Source of the DNA: Verrucomicrobiaceae bacterium UBA1938
GTDB lineage: Bacteria > Verrucomicrobiota > Verrucomicrobiia > Verrucomicrobiales > Verrucomicrobiaceae
Assembly: GCA_002336895.1 (NCBI GenBank)
Contig: DDFC01000032.1
Location: 559,904-623,903 of the forward strand
Length of the DNA stretch: 64,000 nt
Reading direction: 5' to 3'
The notes beneath the pieces are model-generated. The model saw nothing but the letters and a program-made list of their open reading frames with translations. It did not search any database and had not been told where the DNA came from. The position numbers and the translations under genes were made by a program. Position 1 is the first letter of the stretch; each line of letters begins with the position of its first letter. Of this stretch, positions 35,786-44,369 are shown piece by piece.

Positions 35786-37684
35786 TCACTCTGGGGTGAT
35801 CTTCAGCCCTTCGATTTTTCCTTCAAACTTTCCCCTGCCCTTGTAGGCAGCCACCTGGCGGGCATCGTCCATGCCGACGCAGAAGTTTTCCTGCGGCTGC
35901 CGTCCCACCAAGTTTTTGGCCGGGGCCGTCGCCACGACTTCCCCGTTGAGCGCGAGCGTCATCGCCCGGTCCTTGGCAAGGTGGGCGGCGATTTTTGTGC
36001 TGCCCGTGATGACACCAGGCGACACCACCTCCGCATACGACTCCCCAGCTCCATACCGCACCGTGAAAACGACGTGCCCTGCACGCAGATGCAGCGCATA
36101 CCCGGCTGCGGCTCCTCCGTGCGCCACCAGCACGGCATCCTGCTGAGCAGACTCGACGGTGCAGGAAAGCGTGAACCCTTTTCCGGCAATCTGCGGCGCG
36201 GCATCGCTAGGAAGTGTGTCACCCAGCTTCAGCGCGGAGAGATCCTTGACCGGCTGGCGGCGGCCCTTGGGTGCGGCTTTCTTCCCGCCCGCCGTATCAC
36301 TGGATGGATACAGCAGCTGCGGATTCTCCACCTCTCCGGCAGGGCGGCGGGACTTGGGCTCATTACCGCCGATCTCCTCACTCATCTTGGCGGCCAGCAC
36401 CTGCAGTTTCCGCACGATCTCCGGATGCTTTTCAGCAAGGTTGGTCCGCTCTCCGATCTCATCATCGAGATTGTATAGTCTCGGATTCACCTTCGAGTCT
36501 TCGGCTATGACGCCCTTGGTCTGCGGATCTGATTGCGGGACCAAGGCCAGCTTCCATGGTCCCTGGCGCACGGCCTGGAGATTGTAGCTGCCAAAGTAAT
36601 AATGCGCCTCGCGCTGAGACTCCTTGGTCTGCCCAAAGAGCAGCGGCGAGATGTCACGGCCGTCGATCACCGGTTCCGCAGGCACTGTGCCGCCCGCCAG
36701 TTTCACGCAGGTGGGCAGCAGGTCGATGGTGCCTGCGACTACATCGCACACACTGCCGGGGGCGATCTTGCCCGGCCACCAGGCCAGCGAGGGCTCGCGT
36801 ACACCACCCTCCCAGGTGCTGCCTTTGCCGCCACGCAGAGGCAGCGCACTCCCTCCATCCTGTCCCTTCACCAGCCAGGGGCCGTTGTCGCTGGTGAAGA
36901 CCACCAGAGTGTTCTCGTCCAGCTTCAGCTCACGCAGCGTATCCAGCACACGGCCCACGCTCCAGTCCACCTCCTCCACCCAGTCGCCGAAGCGGCCGTT
37001 TTGAGATCTGCCCTGAAACGCCTTGCCCGGATGGATCGGCGTGTGCACCGCCGTGTGGGGAAAGTAGAGGAAGAAAGGCCTGCTCTGATTGGCCCGGATG
37101 AATCCGACGGCCTCCTCGGTGTAGCGCTCTTCGATGCGGGTCTGATCCTCCTCCGTGAGCAGCTCCACCACCTTGTCATCCCGCACCATCGGCACCACCC
37201 TCTGCCCGCTCTCCCTGGCCGTTTTCTGCATGTCATTGGAGTACGGGATTCCCAGATAATGGTCAAAGCCCTGCTTGGTGGGCAGAAATTCCGGCTGATC
37301 TCCGAGATGCCACTTGCCCACGATCTGCGTGGCATAGCCATTTTCCTTCAGGTATTCGGCGATGGTGCGCTCCTGCGGATGCAGCCCATTCTTGCTGCCG
37401 GGCGGGTACACCCCCGGCACCGAGACACGCGCCCCATAGCAGCCCGTCATCACCTGCGCACGCGAGACACTGCATACCGGTGCTGCGTAAAAGCTCGTCA
37501 GCTTCATCCCCTCACGTGCCATGCGGTCCAGGTTCGGCGTCTTCTGCTTCGTGGCGCCAAAAGGCCCGATGTCTGCATACCCAAGATCATCCACAAAGAG
37601 AATGACGATGTTTGGCGGCGCAGCATGAGCCGGAATCACTAAGGAGGATAAGACAACAAGGCAGAGCTTCTTCAGCAATTTCAT
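35786..37684 (-). CDS. Exported family S1 sulfatase with C-terminal beta domain
   Basis: 632 residues from the ATG at 37684, which starts a signal peptide (MKLLKKLCLVVLSSLVIPAHA). The arylsulfatase core begins PPNIVILFVDDLGYADIG (metal Asp pair) and continues to VGKWHLG, YFPHTAVHTPIHP and FTSDNGPW. The catalytic motif is CSVSRAQVMTG with Cys71. The usual formylglycine signature is C-x-P/A-x-R, so Val at the third position is atypical. A LamG-like domain fills about residues 500-632. Candidate substrates are sulfated polysaccharides. It is divergent from the phosphofructokinase gene and lies 74 bp upstream of eda, so a common transcript is possible. Confidence 0.85.
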   Translation of the reverse strand: MKLLKKLCLVVLSSLVIPAHAAPPNIVILFVDDLGYADIGPFGATKQKTPNLDRMAREGMKLTSFYAAPVCSVSRAQVMTGCYGARVSVPGVYPPGSKNGLHPQERTIAEYLKENGYATQIVGKWHLGDQPEFLPTKQGFDHYLGIPYSNDMQKTARESGQRVVPMVRDDKVVELLTEEDQTRIEERYTEEAVGFIRANQSRPFFLYFPHTAVHTPIHPGKAFQGRSQNGRFGDWVEEVDWSVGRVLDTLRELKLDENTLVVFTSDNGPWLVKGQDGGSALPLRGGKGSTWEGGVREPSLAWWPGKIAPGSVCDVVAGTIDLLPTCVKLAGGTVPAEPVIDGRDISPLLFGQTKESQREAHYYFGSYNLQAVRQGPWKLALVPQSDPQTKGVIAEDSKVNPRLYNLDDEIGERTNLAEKHPEIVRKLQVLAAKMSEEIGGNEPKSRRPAGEVENPQLLYPSSDTAGGKKAAPKGRRQPVKDLSALKLGDTLPSDAAPQIAGKGFTLSCTVESAQQDAVLVAHGGAAAGYALHLRAGHVVFTVRYGAGESYAEVVSPGVITGSTKIAAHLAKDRAMTLALNGEVVATAPAKNLVGRQPQENFCVGMDDARQVAAYKGRGKFEGKIEGLKITPE

Positions 37685-37789
37685 GATCAGGGAGACTGTG
37701 AACGCCAAGGCAACGCCTTTTGTGTCAGTCAAGTGCAGCAAGGGGCGGGAGAATGGCACTTCTCCTGCTCTACCAGCACTCAGCCAGCC

Positions 37790-39094
37790 ATGACCCCCGC
37801 CCCACCCGACACGAGCATCCCCACGCTCGGCCCCTGCCTCATCCCCTCGCCCGTACATCGCATTGGCGGAGTGGATGCCCCTTTCAAAGAGGATGCTGTG
37901 GACCGCATCCTCTACCACAGTCACGTTTTGGAAGATGGCCGCGACTCCTCCACGCCCAGCTACGAAGAAGCCGGGCCGCGCGAGAAAATCTACTTTGACC
38001 CCGCCAAGACCACCGTAGGCATCGTCACCTGTGGCGGTCTCTGCCCTGGCCTCAACGACATCATCCGCGGCATCGTGAACCGCTGTCACAAGCAGTATGG
38101 CATCGCGCGGGTGTATGGATTCCGCTACGGCTACGAGGGGCTCGTGCAGCGTTTTGGCCACACTCCGCTGCTTTTAAAACCCTCCTCCGTGGAGCAGGCA
38201 CACCACTTCGGTGGCACCCTGCTGGGCAGTTCGCGTGGCAAACAGGACATCGGTGAGATGGTGGACACCCTGGAGGATATGAAGGTGGACATCCTCTTCG
38301 TCATCGGCGGCGACGGCACCCTGCGTGGCGCGGCGGAGATCGTGAAGGAAATCGAACGCCGCGGCCTCAAAAAAGCCGTCGTCGGCATCCCAAAAACCAT
38401 CGACAACGACATTCGCTATCTGGACAAAAGCTTCGGCTTCGAAACCGCTTTTGACGCCGCCGTCCAGGCTGTGAACTGCGCCTACATCGAGGCCACCGGA
38501 GCCGTAAATGGTGTCGGCCTGGTCAAACTCATGGGGCGCGATTCCGGCTTCATCGCCTGCTATGCCGCACTGGCTGGCAGCAACGTGGATTTCGTTCTCA
38601 TTCCCGAAGTGCCCTTTGAGCTCGAAGGAGAAGGCGGCTTGCTGGAAGTTCTGCGTCAGAAGCTGATGAAGCGCGGCAGCGCCGTGATCGTAGTGGCAGA
38701 GGGCGCGGGGCAGCACCTCATGCAGACCGGCGACGACACCGACGCCAGCGGCAACAAACGCTACGGTGACATCGGCCTCTTCCTAAAGGACCGCGTCAAT
38801 GCCTTCTTCAAGCAGCGTAAAACCGAGGTGAACCTCAAATACATCGACCCCAGCTACATCGTGCGAAGCGTTCCCGCCAATGCGCAGGATAATGTGTACT
38901 GCTCCCGCCTTGCCCAGAACGCCGTGCACGCGGCCATGGCCGGCAAGACCAACATGCTCGTGGGCCGCTGGCACAATTCCTATATCCATCTCCCCCTTGA
39001 GCTCGTCATCCACGGCCGCCGCAAGGTGGACCCCACCCAGGAGCTCTGGCACAGCGTGCTCGAATGCACCGGCCAGCCCATGGTGATGAAGTGA
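37790..39094 (+). CDS. pfkA: ATP-dependent 6-phosphofructokinase, plant/trypanosome-like group
   Basis: 434 residues from the ATG at 37790; upstream in-frame codons overlap the promoter region. Substrate motifs: GIVTCGGLCPGLNDIIRG, FVIGGDGTLRGAA, VVGIPKTIDNDI (catalytic Asp), and LMGRDSGFIA. The combination GGDGT plus PKTIDND is found in ATP-using group III enzymes of plants; pyrophosphate-dependent enzymes have GGDD. It is therefore assigned as ATP-dependent by motif, not by measurement. It catalyses the committing step of glycolysis. Confidence 0.85.
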   Translation: MTPAPPDTSIPTLGPCLIPSPVHRIGGVDAPFKEDAVDRILYHSHVLEDGRDSSTPSYEEAGPREKIYFDPAKTTVGIVTCGGLCPGLNDIIRGIVNRCHKQYGIARVYGFRYGYEGLVQRFGHTPLLLKPSSVEQAHHFGGTLLGSSRGKQDIGEMVDTLEDMKVDILFVIGGDGTLRGAAEIVKEIERRGLKKAVVGIPKTIDNDIRYLDKSFGFETAFDAAVQAVNCAYIEATGAVNGVGLVKLMGRDSGFIACYAALAGSNVDFVLIPEVPFELEGEGGLLEVLRQKLMKRGSAVIVVAEGAGQHLMQTGDDTDASGNKRYGDIGLFLKDRVNAFFKQRKTEVNLKYIDPSYIVRSVPANAQDNVYCSRLAQNAVHAAMAGKTNMLVGRWHNSYIHLPLELVIHGRRKVDPTQELWHSVLECTGQPMVMK

Positions 39095-39100
39095 TGGTGA

Positions 39101-39120
39101 TGCAGGCACTCCTGCCTGCA
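39101..39120. terminator. Perfect hairpin between convergent genes
   Basis: TGCAGGCA and TGCCTGCA form an 8-bp stem with a CTCC loop, 7 bp after the phosphofructokinase stop and before the end of the convergent beta-helix gene. There is no clear T-tract, so termination in either direction is tentative. Confidence 0.35.
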
Positions 39121-39177
39121 AAGCGAGTCACCCAGGACATTCTTTACAGTCAGCAATGCCCGCATCACTTGAGGAAA

Positions 39178-40707
39178 CTACTTCTCATCCGCTCCCGCAT
39201 CCGGCGCCTTTCCTTTGAATGCCCCCGGCTCACAACCGGGCAGCGGCTTGCCCTTGAGATACGTGGACAAATCAATTCCCACATCAACGGCAGCCTGTAC
39301 ATCATCAGCGACCACATTGTGAGACTCCGTGAAATCGCGCGGTGGCGTCCCATTGCGCTGGTCAAAGAAGCCGTCCTTCACCTGCAGCACCAGATTGTTG
39401 AGCACATGCCACTTTGGCGTCGCAAAGTCGCGTTTCGCATTGAATGACGAATACACCAGCGCCGCATCCGCTCCGCCGGTGATCGTGTTGTGGTAGATAT
39501 ACCCTTCCGCCGGAGAGGAGTCCATGCTGAACCAGATGTTGAACGGCGTGCCGTCGATCAGATGATTGTGATGGATGAACACCGGCCCGATGCGCGGCAG
39601 CTTGAAGCGCAGGCCGCCATGCGTGTGACGCAGCGTGTTGTGGTGTACGTTCACGTCAATGCAGCCCACGCCGAGCTCGATGCCGGAGTCACGCGTGTTT
39701 TCGATCACATTCTCCGCGATCTCCGTGCCACGTCCGTGATGCGGATCGATCAACGGCTTGTCCAGTGACTCCACGCTGGAATCCCCCAGGCAGATGCCGT
39801 CAAACACGCGGTCCAGATGATTGCGCAGAATGCGGTTTCCCATGCCCGCACGGATGATCTCGATGCCCACGCGGTCGTATTTGCCAACGTCCTTGTGAAC
39901 CTTCCAGATCTCATAGTTCTCGCGGCGGTTCTCGGTCGTCGCCCGCCACTCCTCAAACGCACCACGCGTGATGTCGCAACCTTCTACCGTGCAGTGGGAC
40001 GCGCCCCCGGTGATCGTGATGCCCGCATTCTCATACGACGTCACCTTGCAGCGCCGCACCACGCAGTTCTTTGCTCCCTCTCCCAGCACCACGGCTTCTG
40101 CACCACCACACAGCGTCAGCCCCTCCACCACCACGCCCTCAGCGGCAACCTCAATCAGCGGCTTGCCAGACATCACCGCCGTCAGCGCCGCCTTGTCTGG
40201 TGCAGTTCCATCTCCCAGCCTCAGATAGATTTTCTTCTCCTTCGGGTGGAACATCCACAGCGCGCGCACATGCTTGAACCCGCCCAGCGGCGGCCCCTTC
40301 GCCAGCAGCGTCTGCCAGTGCCACTCCCCGCTCTTCTGCGCCCGTTCAAACCGGATCTCAGCGATGAATTTGCCATCCACCAGCAGCCCTTCGGGACGCT
40401 TGCCAGATGCTGTGGCGAAAACCTTTCCCATTCCCTCCACAGCCTTCCACTCAGCCTGAAGCGGTGTAGTTCCATCCAAAACAGCCCCCACTTCTCCGCG
40501 CAGCGTCAGCTTCTTCTCCACCCTCACTCGTTCGTGATGCACCCCCGGCCCAATGACCAGCGTGTCGCCTGCGCTTGCTGCCGCGATGGCTTTGGCAAGG
40601 GACTCGTCGGACGCGCCGGCTTTGACACTGATTTCGGCAGCTCCTGCCGTGCAGCAAAAGCCAGATGCCCAGGCGGCTGCGAAGGTAATGCGGAGAAGGT
40701 GTGTCAT
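39178..40707 (-). CDS. Exported right-handed parallel beta-helix protein
   Basis: 509 residues from the ATG at 40707 (signal peptide MTHLLRITFAAAWASGFCCTAGAA). The N-terminal part matches the start of pectate-lyase-like repeats (LAKAIAAASAGDTLVIGPGVHHERV). The middle has short repeated turns typical of beta-helices: NAGITITGGASHCTVEGCDI, NRILRNHLDRVFDGICLG, AENVIENTRDSGIELGVG and VNVHHNTLRHTHGGLRF. Such proteins bind or cleave polysaccharides; I cannot place catalytic residues. It is the last gene of an operon after two sialidase-like genes (55-bp gap), which suggests action on the same glycan. Confidence 0.78.
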   Translation of the reverse strand: MTHLLRITFAAAWASGFCCTAGAAEISVKAGASDESLAKAIAAASAGDTLVIGPGVHHERVRVEKKLTLRGEVGAVLDGTTPLQAEWKAVEGMGKVFATASGKRPEGLLVDGKFIAEIRFERAQKSGEWHWQTLLAKGPPLGGFKHVRALWMFHPKEKKIYLRLGDGTAPDKAALTAVMSGKPLIEVAAEGVVVEGLTLCGGAEAVVLGEGAKNCVVRRCKVTSYENAGITITGGASHCTVEGCDITRGAFEEWRATTENRRENYEIWKVHKDVGKYDRVGIEIIRAGMGNRILRNHLDRVFDGICLGDSSVESLDKPLIDPHHGRGTEIAENVIENTRDSGIELGVGCIDVNVHHNTLRHTHGGLRFKLPRIGPVFIHHNHLIDGTPFNIWFSMDSSPAEGYIYHNTITGGADAALVYSSFNAKRDFATPKWHVLNNLVLQVKDGFFDQRNGTPPRDFTESHNVVADDVQAAVDVGIDLSTYLKGKPLPGCEPGAFKGKAPDAGADEK

Positions 40708-40762
40708 GGAGAAAACGTCTAACGTTCGCCCAAGACACACCTCTCAGCATCTTGAGCTTTGA

Positions 40763-41911
40763 CTATTTCAGCGGCGGCAGCTTCGCGCTGTAGTGCACCG
40801 CCCGGTGGCGGTTATCATCAAAGGCAAAGTGCAGCCACTGCTTGTCCTTGCTTACAAAACCGTCCGGATAGTTCATGCGTCCTTTCGGACCGTCCACGGA
40901 CTCCTGCTGCAGCACGCGCTGGTAAGGCCAGGTCTTCATGCCGTCAAAGCTGATCCACAGCGCCATCGGGCTGCGGTGCTTGCTGTTGGGATTGTGCAGA
41001 ATCGCCACGGCATCGCCCCCGAGGGAGTAGAGCGTGGCCTTCGAGCCCGGATTCGGGATGTCCGTCTTGCAAGCCAGGGGCGGCCAGGTGCGGCCGCCGT
41101 CAGTCGATTCCGCATAGTAGAGCACTCCTCCGAGACGATCTCCACGAATGCTCATGGCGATCCGCCCATCGTTCAATTCCACAATGTTGTTCTCGGCCCA
41201 CCCATTGTAAGCATTGTCCTCGGTGAGGCGGATGCTCCCGTGCTCGCTCCATGTCTTGCCGCCATCGCTGCTCATGAGCACGCCGTTGCAGGGGTTGCTG
41301 ATGTGGAAGGAAAGACGCTTCATCCTCTCCTCTGGCACCTGCGTTCCCGCAGGCAGTCCATTGTAATGCTGGAACGGCAGCACGATGCGTCCGTCCCGAG
41401 TGACAATGTGATTGCGAATAAACGTGCTTTGATGCAGCCGCCCGGGCACAGGTTCGACCTTGCCCCACGTGTGGCAGGAGTCGTCGCTATGCACCAGCCA
41501 GGATTTCCACCCGCCGAAGATTCCGTCGTGAGTCGAGAAAAACAGCGTGCAGCGCTGCCCATGCACCATCAGCTCGCTGGGCACCTGCGCTATCGTGTCC
41601 CCTTCGTGTTTGAAGCCAAAGTCCTGCCGCTCTACTGGCGACCACGTCTGACCGCGATCAGCGCTGCGGGTGAGAAAGATGCCGTTCTCCGGCAGGGGCT
41701 CGGCATCACCGCCTCCCAGCATCACCATCACCCAGGAGCCATCTGGCATCTCCCGCAAAGTGGTGTCACACACCAGTTTGTTCGGGCTTTGACCGTCAAA
41801 GGCGATGCCCTTGCGGTCCTGCTTCGCATCCTCAGCGGCCTGCTTTTCCCAATCTGCCGCAGCGATATTGCCGCAGGCGACGAGACTGACAAGAAAGAGG
41901 GGGAGTTTCAT
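40763..41911 (-). CDS. Exported BNR (sialidase-type) protein, single domain
   Basis: 382 residues with a signal peptide (MKLPLFLVSLVACGNIAAA). Asp boxes: SADRGQTW, SSDGGKTW and STDGGRTW. It corresponds along its whole length to the second half of the upstream 782-residue gene (for example KLVCDTTLREMPDGSWVMVMLGGGDAEP against KMVCDTTLRELPDGSWILFMLAGGDTEP). The last 76 residues before the tail (from HNPNSKHRSPM to KLPPL) are identical between the two. A tandem duplication is evident. It is the second gene of the operon. Confidence 0.8.
   Translation of the reverse strand: MKLPLFLVSLVACGNIAAADWEKQAAEDAKQDRKGIAFDGQSPNKLVCDTTLREMPDGSWVMVMLGGGDAEPLPENGIFLTRSADRGQTWSPVERQDFGFKHEGDTIAQVPSELMVHGQRCTLFFSTHDGIFGGWKSWLVHSDDSCHTWGKVEPVPGRLHQSTFIRNHIVTRDGRIVLPFQHYNGLPAGTQVPEERMKRLSFHISNPCNGVLMSSDGGKTWSEHGSIRLTEDNAYNGWAENNIVELNDGRIAMSIRGDRLGGVLYYAESTDGGRTWPPLACKTDIPNPGSKATLYSLGGDAVAILHNPNSKHRSPMALWISFDGMKTWPYQRVLQQESVDGPKGRMNYPDGFVSKDKQWLHFAFDDNRHRAVHYSAKLPPLK
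40770..41009. repeat. 240-bp near-identical direct repeat, copy 1
   Basis: Aligns without gaps to 41954-42193, offset 1184 bp. I count about 17 differences, roughly 93 percent identity, and nearly all are synonymous. It encodes the identical C-termini of two adjacent sialidase-type proteins. Confidence 0.85.
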
Positions 41912-41931
41912 GGTTCAGCCTGGGTTCGCGA

Positions 41932-44280
41932 TTACTTCGCAGCTGCATCGGGCAGCGGCGGCAGCTTCGCGCTGTAGTGCACTGCCCGGTGCCGGTTGTC
42001 ATCAAAGGCAAAGTGCAGCCACTGTTTGTCCTTGCTTACAAAGCCGTCCGGGTAATTCATGCGCCCCTTTGGCCCGTCCACAGACTCCTGCTGCAGCACG
42101 CGCTGGTAGGGCCAGGTCTTCATGCCGTCAAAGCTGATCCACAACGCCATAGGGCTGCGGTGCTTGCTGTTCGGATTGTGCAGGATCGCCACCGTATCAC
42201 CACCCAGATTGTAAAGCGTCGTCTTGCTGCCGGGATTCGGAATCGGCGTGATGCTCGCAAACTCCGGCCAGGTCAGACCGCCGTCTTTGCTCTCCGCCTT
42301 GTACAGCATGCCCCCGAGGCCATCGCCACGGATGACCATGGTGATGCGCCCATCCGGATGCTCAAAGAGATCATTCTCCGCCCAGCCAAAGTAGCGGCTG
42401 TTGGGAGTAAGGCGGATGTTTCCATGCTCGCTCCAGGTCTTGCCGCCATCGCTGCTGATCAGCACCCCGTTGCGTGGGTTGGTAAAGTCACGGTCCAGCG
42501 GTGCTCTGTCCTGCTGGTCGTCCGGCCCGATATAGTGCTGGAAGGGGGCCATGATCCGCCCGTCTTTGCACACGATGTGCTTGCGGATGAACGTGCGCTC
42601 CTTGAGCCGCCCGGGGATTTCCTCCGGCTTGCTCCAGGTTTTGAAAGAGTCATCGCTGGTGAGATACCACGAGCGCCAGTCATTGGCCCAGTGCTTGGAA
42701 TGTGTGGAGAAAAAGAGCGTGCTGCGCTGCCCCAGGATCATGAGCTCGGTCGGTCCCTGGCCGATGGTCTTGCCCTCACGGGGAAAGCCCACATTGAATG
42801 ACTCCAGCGGTGTCCAGGTCTTGCCCAGATCGTGGCTGCGGGTCACGCCGGTGTAGTTCAGCGGGCTCGGCTCGGTGTCGCCACCGGCCAGCATGAAAAG
42901 AATCCAAGAGCCGTCTGGCAGCTCGCGCAGCGTGGTGTCGCACACCATCTTGTTCGGTGTCACACCGTCATAGGGGATGCTTTTGAAATCCTGCTTCGCA
43001 TCCTCCACCGCCTGCGCGGCCCACTTCGGATCAGGTGTGATTGCCTTCGGCAGTTTCGGCGCCAGCGCTTTGTTCACCAGATCCTTGCCCACCTTGGCAC
43101 GTCGCTTGATTTCCTCCGGATCCATCGTCAGCTTGCCGATCTCCGCCTGCTTTTGCATGTCTTCTTCCGTAAATTTCACATGCATGATCTCCCCGTCGCT
43201 GTGGCGGTTCCAGTCATACAGGATGTGAATGTCACCATTCGGAGCCTGAAAGCCGTCTGGATATGACACCTCGCTGCGGTCGTCGATGAGATAACCCTTG
43301 CCCCAGGTCTTGCCATCATCCTCGGAGAGAAACGCCTTCAGGTTCGAGCGGCGCGGCAGTCGCACATTGATCGGCCCGTTCTTCACCAGGATGAGCTTGC
43401 CCGAGGCTAGGCGGCGGATGAAAAACCGCGCGCTGCAGTTTTGAATCGCAGACGGCCGCGGCTCGCTCCACGTTGCGCCCTTGTCAGTGGACACACTTTC
43501 GCTGATGCCATCTTTCGTACGCGCCAGCATCCACAGGCTGCCATCTTTGCGCTCCACCATCATGTGCTCGTCAAAATCCGTGCGGGGAAACGCCACGCCA
43601 CCGCGCCGTGTCCAGGTCTTGCCCTGGTCCGTACTGGCAAACACATTCGCCATGCGGATCACATCCAGGTCCTTGTGCGCCTCCTTGTCCACCCCGGGGC
43701 CATGCATGCGGTCACGTGTCCACAGAGACACCGGCAGCAGCCAGTCACCATTGCTCAGCACCGTCGGCTTGTTCAGCGTGCATCCGTCAGCAAAGCGCAC
43801 CGGCGCAGTCCATTTCGGCTCCGCCGCATCCGGGTCGTCACAGCGGATGTACCAGTCTCCACCGCGCCCGTCAAAGTAACCCAGGCTCTGGTCAAAGAAG
43901 CACCACAGACGCCCCAGCGGGTCCGTCCACAGATTCCCCACCAGCGCACGGCGCTCATACTTCACCCCACCCAGCTCACCATCCTGTGGGTCGATCACCA
44001 CCCGCGGCTTGCTCCAGGTCTTGCCATCGTCCTCACTCGTGGCGAGCATAAAAAAGCCATTGGGAGAGTCCCCGTTGCCTACCCATGCCGCCCACAAGCG
44101 CCCCTTCGGCGTGCGGTCCATGCCGATGATCATGTTCCCCGGCCGCTTCTCCGCATCATACTCAGGCCCCGGCTGCGTGTTGATGACCGGCGCCTCGAGC
44201 GCGAGATCCAGCAGGGCCTTGTTGTCCTGGGCAATGGCTTGCGCAGCAAACAGTGAGAGAAGCAGGAGTGTATGTTTCAT
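41932..44280 (-). CDS. Exported two-domain BNR (sialidase-type) protein
   Basis: 782 residues from the ATG at 44280 (signal peptide MKHTLLLLSLFAAQAIA). The first propeller (about 20-370) has Asp boxes SEDDGKTW, STDQGKTW, STDKGATW and SEDDGKTW, and ARFFIRRLASGKLILV, shared with the sialidase at 26888-29536. A linker with several Lys/Glu residues follows. The second propeller (about 425-782) is the paralogue of the downstream gene. Fold is clear; substrate is uncertain. It heads an operon of two sialidase-type genes and a beta-helix gene and has a palindromic operator 62 bp upstream of its ATG. Confidence 0.82.
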   Translation of the reverse strand: MKHTLLLLSLFAAQAIAQDNKALLDLALEAPVINTQPGPEYDAEKRPGNMIIGMDRTPKGRLWAAWVGNGDSPNGFFMLATSEDDGKTWSKPRVVIDPQDGELGGVKYERRALVGNLWTDPLGRLWCFFDQSLGYFDGRGGDWYIRCDDPDAAEPKWTAPVRFADGCTLNKPTVLSNGDWLLPVSLWTRDRMHGPGVDKEAHKDLDVIRMANVFASTDQGKTWTRRGGVAFPRTDFDEHMMVERKDGSLWMLARTKDGISESVSTDKGATWSEPRPSAIQNCSARFFIRRLASGKLILVKNGPINVRLPRRSNLKAFLSEDDGKTWGKGYLIDDRSEVSYPDGFQAPNGDIHILYDWNRHSDGEIMHVKFTEEDMQKQAEIGKLTMDPEEIKRRAKVGKDLVNKALAPKLPKAITPDPKWAAQAVEDAKQDFKSIPYDGVTPNKMVCDTTLRELPDGSWILFMLAGGDTEPSPLNYTGVTRSHDLGKTWTPLESFNVGFPREGKTIGQGPTELMILGQRSTLFFSTHSKHWANDWRSWYLTSDDSFKTWSKPEEIPGRLKERTFIRKHIVCKDGRIMAPFQHYIGPDDQQDRAPLDRDFTNPRNGVLISSDGGKTWSEHGNIRLTPNSRYFGWAENDLFEHPDGRITMVIRGDGLGGMLYKAESKDGGLTWPEFASITPIPNPGSKTTLYNLGGDTVAILHNPNSKHRSPMALWISFDGMKTWPYQRVLQQESVDGPKGRMNYPDGFVSKDKQWLHFAFDDNRHRAVHYSAKLPPLPDAAAK
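41954..42193. repeat. 240-bp near-identical direct repeat, copy 2
   Basis: Partner of 40770-41009; it encodes the matching C-terminal part of the upstream sialidase-type protein. Confidence 0.85.
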
Positions 44281-44342
44281 GGTTGGATGCTGAACAAAAA
44301 CGCCTCCGGACACCGCATTCACCACTCAGTTGGGCAAATACG

Positions 44343-44359
44343 AGTGTTATGTTAACACT
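44343..44359. promoter_or_regulatory. LacI-type operator copy 2
   Basis: AGTGTTA-TGT-TAACACT: a perfect 7-bp inverted repeat, extended to 8 bp by G44342 and C44360. It shares TGTTATGTTAACA with copy 1 (29591-29607). It lies 62 bp before the sialidase ATG at 44280, almost the same distance as copy 1 to its gene. Confidence 0.62.
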
Positions 44360-44369
44360 CATTTACAGG

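Noticed and set aside
39101..39120. Operator or attachment site
   Set aside because: A single hairpin between convergent gene ends is better explained as a terminator; no second copy was noticed.
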